Source: an uncultured Clostridia bacterium (lineage in GTDB: Bacteria > Bacillota > Clostridia > Christensenellales > Aristaeellaceae). From it: DNA of 6,353 nucleotides. The notes below the pieces were generated by a model. The model searched no databases. It had not been told where the DNA came from and saw nothing but the letters and a program-made list of their open reading frames with translations. The position numbers and the translations under genes are program-made. The stretch is taken from assembly GCA_904420265.1 (NCBI GenBank), contig CAJFUU010000279.1, positions 1 to 6,353 on the forward strand, written 5' to 3'. Below, in pieces: positions 4,665 to 6,353 of the stretch (positions are counted from its first letter, which is position 1; the number at the start of each line of letters is the position of its first letter).

Positions 4665-6062
4665 ATGCAGATTTTCAATACCATGACGCGCAAAAAGGAA
4701 GAATTTGTGCCCGTCCATGAGGGCAAGGTGGGTATTTACGCCTGCGGGCCCACGGTGTACAACTATTTCCATATCGGCAACGCGCGGCCCTTTATCATTT
4801 TCGACACCCTGCGGCGCTTTCTTGCGCACATGGGCTACGAGGTCAAGTTTGTACAGAATTTTACCGACATTGACGACAAGATGATCCGCCGCGCCAACGA
4901 AGAACACACCACTGTGAACGCCATTGCGGAGAAGTACATCGCCGAATACTTTAAAGACGCCGAGGCCCTGGGCGTGATGAAGGCGGACGTACACCCGCGC
5001 GCCACCAAACACATCGGCGAGATCATCGCCCTGATCAAGAAGCTGGAAAACAAGGGCCTTGCCTACGAAGTGGACGGCGACGTATACTTTGACACCCAGG
5101 CCTATCGCTCCAGTTACGGAAAACTCTCCGGCCAGAACCTGGACGATCTGGAGAGCGGCGCGCGCGTGGAGGTGGGCGACATCAAACGCCATCCCATGGA
5201 CTTCGCCCTTTGGAAGGCGCAAAAGCCGGGGGAACCGGCCTGGAAAAGCCCGTGGGGGATGGGCCGCCCCGGCTGGCACATTGAGTGCTCGGCAATGAGC
5301 ATGAAGTACCTGGGCGAAACGTTCGACATCCATTGCGGCGGCGTGGATTTGATTTTCCCGCACCATGAAAACGAAATCGCCCAGTCCGAGGGCGCGACGG
5401 GCAAGCCGTTCGCCAGGTATTGGATGCACAACGGCCATATCAATGTGGACAACAAAAAGATGTCCAAATCGGCCGGAAACTTCTTTACCGTGCGCGACAT
5501 CATTCAGGAGTTCGACCCCGAAGCCGTGCGTCTGTTCATGCTTTCGGCGCATTACAGAAGCCCGATCAACTTCTCGCGCGATTTGATTGTACAGGCTTCC
5601 AATTCCCTCGAGCGGCTTTATACCGCCCGCAATACGGCCCTGTTCAACCGCGAGCACGCCCCGCAGCGCGAATGCAACGAGGCGGAAACCGCCTTTGTGG
5701 AACGCTGCAAAAAGGCGGTGGAGGCCTTCGATGCCGCGATGTCGGACGACCTCAATACCGCGGACGCCCTGGCGGCCATCTTCGAGCATGTGCGCGATAT
5801 GAACACAACCCTCACCGCAGACAGCGCCGTGGAAGCCATCGACGCGGGCCTTGACGCCCTCAAGACCATGACGGACGTGCTGGGAATTCTCCGCAGGGAA
5901 TACGACGCCACGCCCGCCGATGTCAAGGAATTGGTGGAAAAGCGTGTGGCCGCCAAAAAGGCCAAGGATTTCGCCGAAGCCGACCGCCTGCGCGACGAGG
6001 TTTTGAAAATGGGCTACATCATTGAAGATACCCCCAAGGGCCCCAAAGTCAAAAAGGCGTAA
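4665..6062 (+). CDS. cysS: Cysteinyl-tRNA synthetase
   Basis: A 465-residue class I aminoacyl-tRNA synthetase that activates cysteine with ATP and loads it onto tRNA-Cys in the cytoplasm; usual length for the family. The HIGH motif appears as HIGN (36-39) and KMSKS is intact at 265-269. The zinc ligands that select cysteine are all present: C27 in YACGPTVYN, C208 in WHIECSAMS, and H233 and E237 in PHHENEIAQ. The C-terminal helical DALR-type domain covers about residues 340-410. The basic end has the typical AKDFAEADRLRDEV (433-446), then I-I-E-D-T-P-K-G-P. The start is fixed by GGAGGG (4653-4658), six bases before the ATG. Expression is controlled by the T-box upstream. A strong terminator follows 13 bases after the stop, so the gene is monocistronic here and not joined to other translation genes. 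Confidence 0.99.
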   Translation: MQIFNTMTRKKEEFVPVHEGKVGIYACGPTVYNYFHIGNARPFIIFDTLRRFLAHMGYEVKFVQNFTDIDDKMIRRANEEHTTVNAIAEKYIAEYFKDAEALGVMKADVHPRATKHIGEIIALIKKLENKGLAYEVDGDVYFDTQAYRSSYGKLSGQNLDDLESGARVEVGDIKRHPMDFALWKAQKPGEPAWKSPWGMGRPGWHIECSAMSMKYLGETFDIHCGGVDLIFPHHENEIAQSEGATGKPFARYWMHNGHINVDNKKMSKSAGNFFTVRDIIQEFDPEAVRLFMLSAHYRSPINFSRDLIVQASNSLERLYTARNTALFNREHAPQRECNEAETAFVERCKKAVEAFDAAMSDDLNTADALAAIFEHVRDMNTTLTADSAVEAIDAGLDALKTMTDVLGILRREYDATPADVKELVEKRVAAKKAKDFAEADRLRDEVLKMGYIIEDTPKGPKVKKA

Positions 6063-6075
6063 GACTAGTTTTTGT

Positions 6076-6114
6076 GCGGCGAGGGGCGGCGTTTTCCGCC
6101 CTTCGCCGCTTTTT
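6076..6114 (+). terminator. Strong intrinsic terminator after cysS
   Basis: The first arm is GCGGCGAG GGGCGG (6076-6089); the second is CCGCCCTTCGCCGC (6096-6109). All 14 positions pair, one of them G-U. The loop is CGTTTT and five T residues follow (6110-6114). The reverse strand has no T-tract after the hairpin, so it acts on plus-strand transcripts only. Confidence 0.95.
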
Positions 6115-6230
6115 GCATTCGTTTCCTGTTCCAGACGGGACGGGGAGCCATAGCGATGCGCAAAATCGTCAATCCCATTTTCAGCAGGGAAAGAAGCGCG
6201 TTGGCAAGAAAAGGCGCCGGAAGGCCAAGC

Positions 6231-6278
6231 GCCGCTTATAGCGGCATCTGCAGATTGTCAAAAAAGTATTTCTGACAA
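6231..6278. repeat. Three abutting inverted repeats
   Basis: GCCGC-TTATA-GCGGC (6231-6245) is followed without a gap by the 10-base perfect palindrome ATCTGCAGAT (6246-6255). Its last base begins TTGTCA (6255-6260), which is mirrored as TGACAA (6273-6278) after an A-rich 12-base spacer. The last pair looks like a protein operator. On the minus strand TTGACA with TATAAG could be read as a promoter, but the spacing is only 14 bases. Confidence 0.5.
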
Positions 6279-6281
6279 GTT

Positions 6282-6309
6282 GGCGGCCGGGGAGCAAGTT
6301 CCCCCCGCC
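6282..6309. repeat. GC-rich hairpin near the right edge
   Basis: GGCGG (6282-6286) pairs with CCGCC (6305-6309) and GGGGA (6289-6292 plus A6293) pairs with T6300 plus CCCC (6301-6304), leaving a two-base CC bulge and loop GCAAGTT. No T-tract follows on either strand, so it is not an ordinary terminator; it may be part of a structured leader. Confidence 0.5.
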
Positions 6310-6353
6310 GCGACCATTCTACCAATTTTACTCTGGGAAATGAGATTTCCTGA

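Larger units (their letters stand above)
6115..6353. other. Intergenic region without a convincing gene, rich in inverted repeats
   Basis: No frame here resembles a known protein. A 39-codon plus-strand frame from ATG 6156 to 6275 has a mediocre GGAG ten-odd bases upstream and no promoter; I consider it chance. The right part carries dyads one after another: GCCGC-TTATA-GCGGC (6231-6245), the palindrome ATCTGCAGAT (6246-6255), TTGTCA and TGACAA 12 bases apart (6255-6260, 6273-6278), a GC-rich hairpin (6282-6309) and GGAAAT-GAG-ATTTCC (6336-6350). They may belong to the control region or leader of a gene beyond the right edge. I find no good promoter on either strand. Confidence 0.6.

Noticed and set aside
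4374..5789. 471-codon minus-strand open frame
   Set aside because: Antisense to cysS and its T-box; cysS has every family motif, and this frame shows no recognisable domain and runs through the conserved RNA leader.
6235..6260. Minus-strand promoter TTGACA ... TATAAG
   Set aside because: Spacing is only 14 bases, and no credible gene lies downstream on the minus strand before the cysS terminator.
6156..6275. 39-codon plus-strand frame after the cysS terminator
   Set aside because: No promoter, a poorly placed ribosome binding site, no recognisable motif, and it ends within one of the inverted repeats.
6295..6335. tRNA-like string on the minus strand (ATTGGTAGAAT)
   Set aside because: It recalls a D-arm, but no acceptor stem, anticodon arm or T-arm can be drawn around it.

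Overview
The window looks like a chromosomal stretch from a GC-rich member of the Bacillota (Clostridia). The grounds are a tRNA-responsive T-box leader in front of cysS, strong GGAGG-type ribosome binding sites before most genes, sigma-A type promoters (TTGACG-17-TATAAT and close variants), and an xpaC-telA gene pair typical of Gram-positive bacteria. Codon third positions are strongly G/C, which is why long antisense open frames appear opposite the real genes. I see no insertion sequence, phage gene, CRISPR array, tRNA or rRNA. The genus cannot be named from this sequence alone.

Layout from left to right. Positions 1-132 hold a well-formed minus-strand promoter, a ribosome binding site and the first six codons of a gene that runs off the left edge. 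Positions 133-3463 are a compact minus-strand operon, transcribed right to left: xpaC, telA, a divergent LemA-like gene and a secreted, membrane-anchored TPM-domain protein with an arginine/glycine-rich tail. Its junctions are an 8-base overlap, then gaps of 15 and 6 bases. It is driven by a clear promoter at 3482-3510 that gives a very short leader. Positions 3554-4306 (minus) encode exodeoxyribonuclease III. Positions 4307-4664 are a divergent control region, with a likely weak promoter for the exonuclease gene on one side and a textbook cysS promoter plus T-box riboswitch on the other. Positions 4665-6062 (plus) encode cysteinyl-tRNA synthetase, closed by a strong intrinsic terminator at 6076-6114. 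Positions 6115-6353 hold no convincing gene but carry a run of consecutive inverted repeats.

How the parts work together. cysS is controlled by its own substrate: the leader offers a UGC specifier to the tRNA-Cys anticodon and a UGGA bulge that matches the U73-C-C-A end of uncharged tRNA-Cys, and the antiterminator and terminator helices share bases and exclude each other. The four-gene minus operon joins two pairs usually met separately: XpaC/TelA (cytoplasmic and membrane, linked to toxic-anion and envelope stress) and LemA/TPM (membrane-anchored, extracytoplasmic). It probably makes one envelope-associated system of unknown biochemical function and is the most interesting part of the window. 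The exonuclease and cysS genes are ordinary housekeeping genes.
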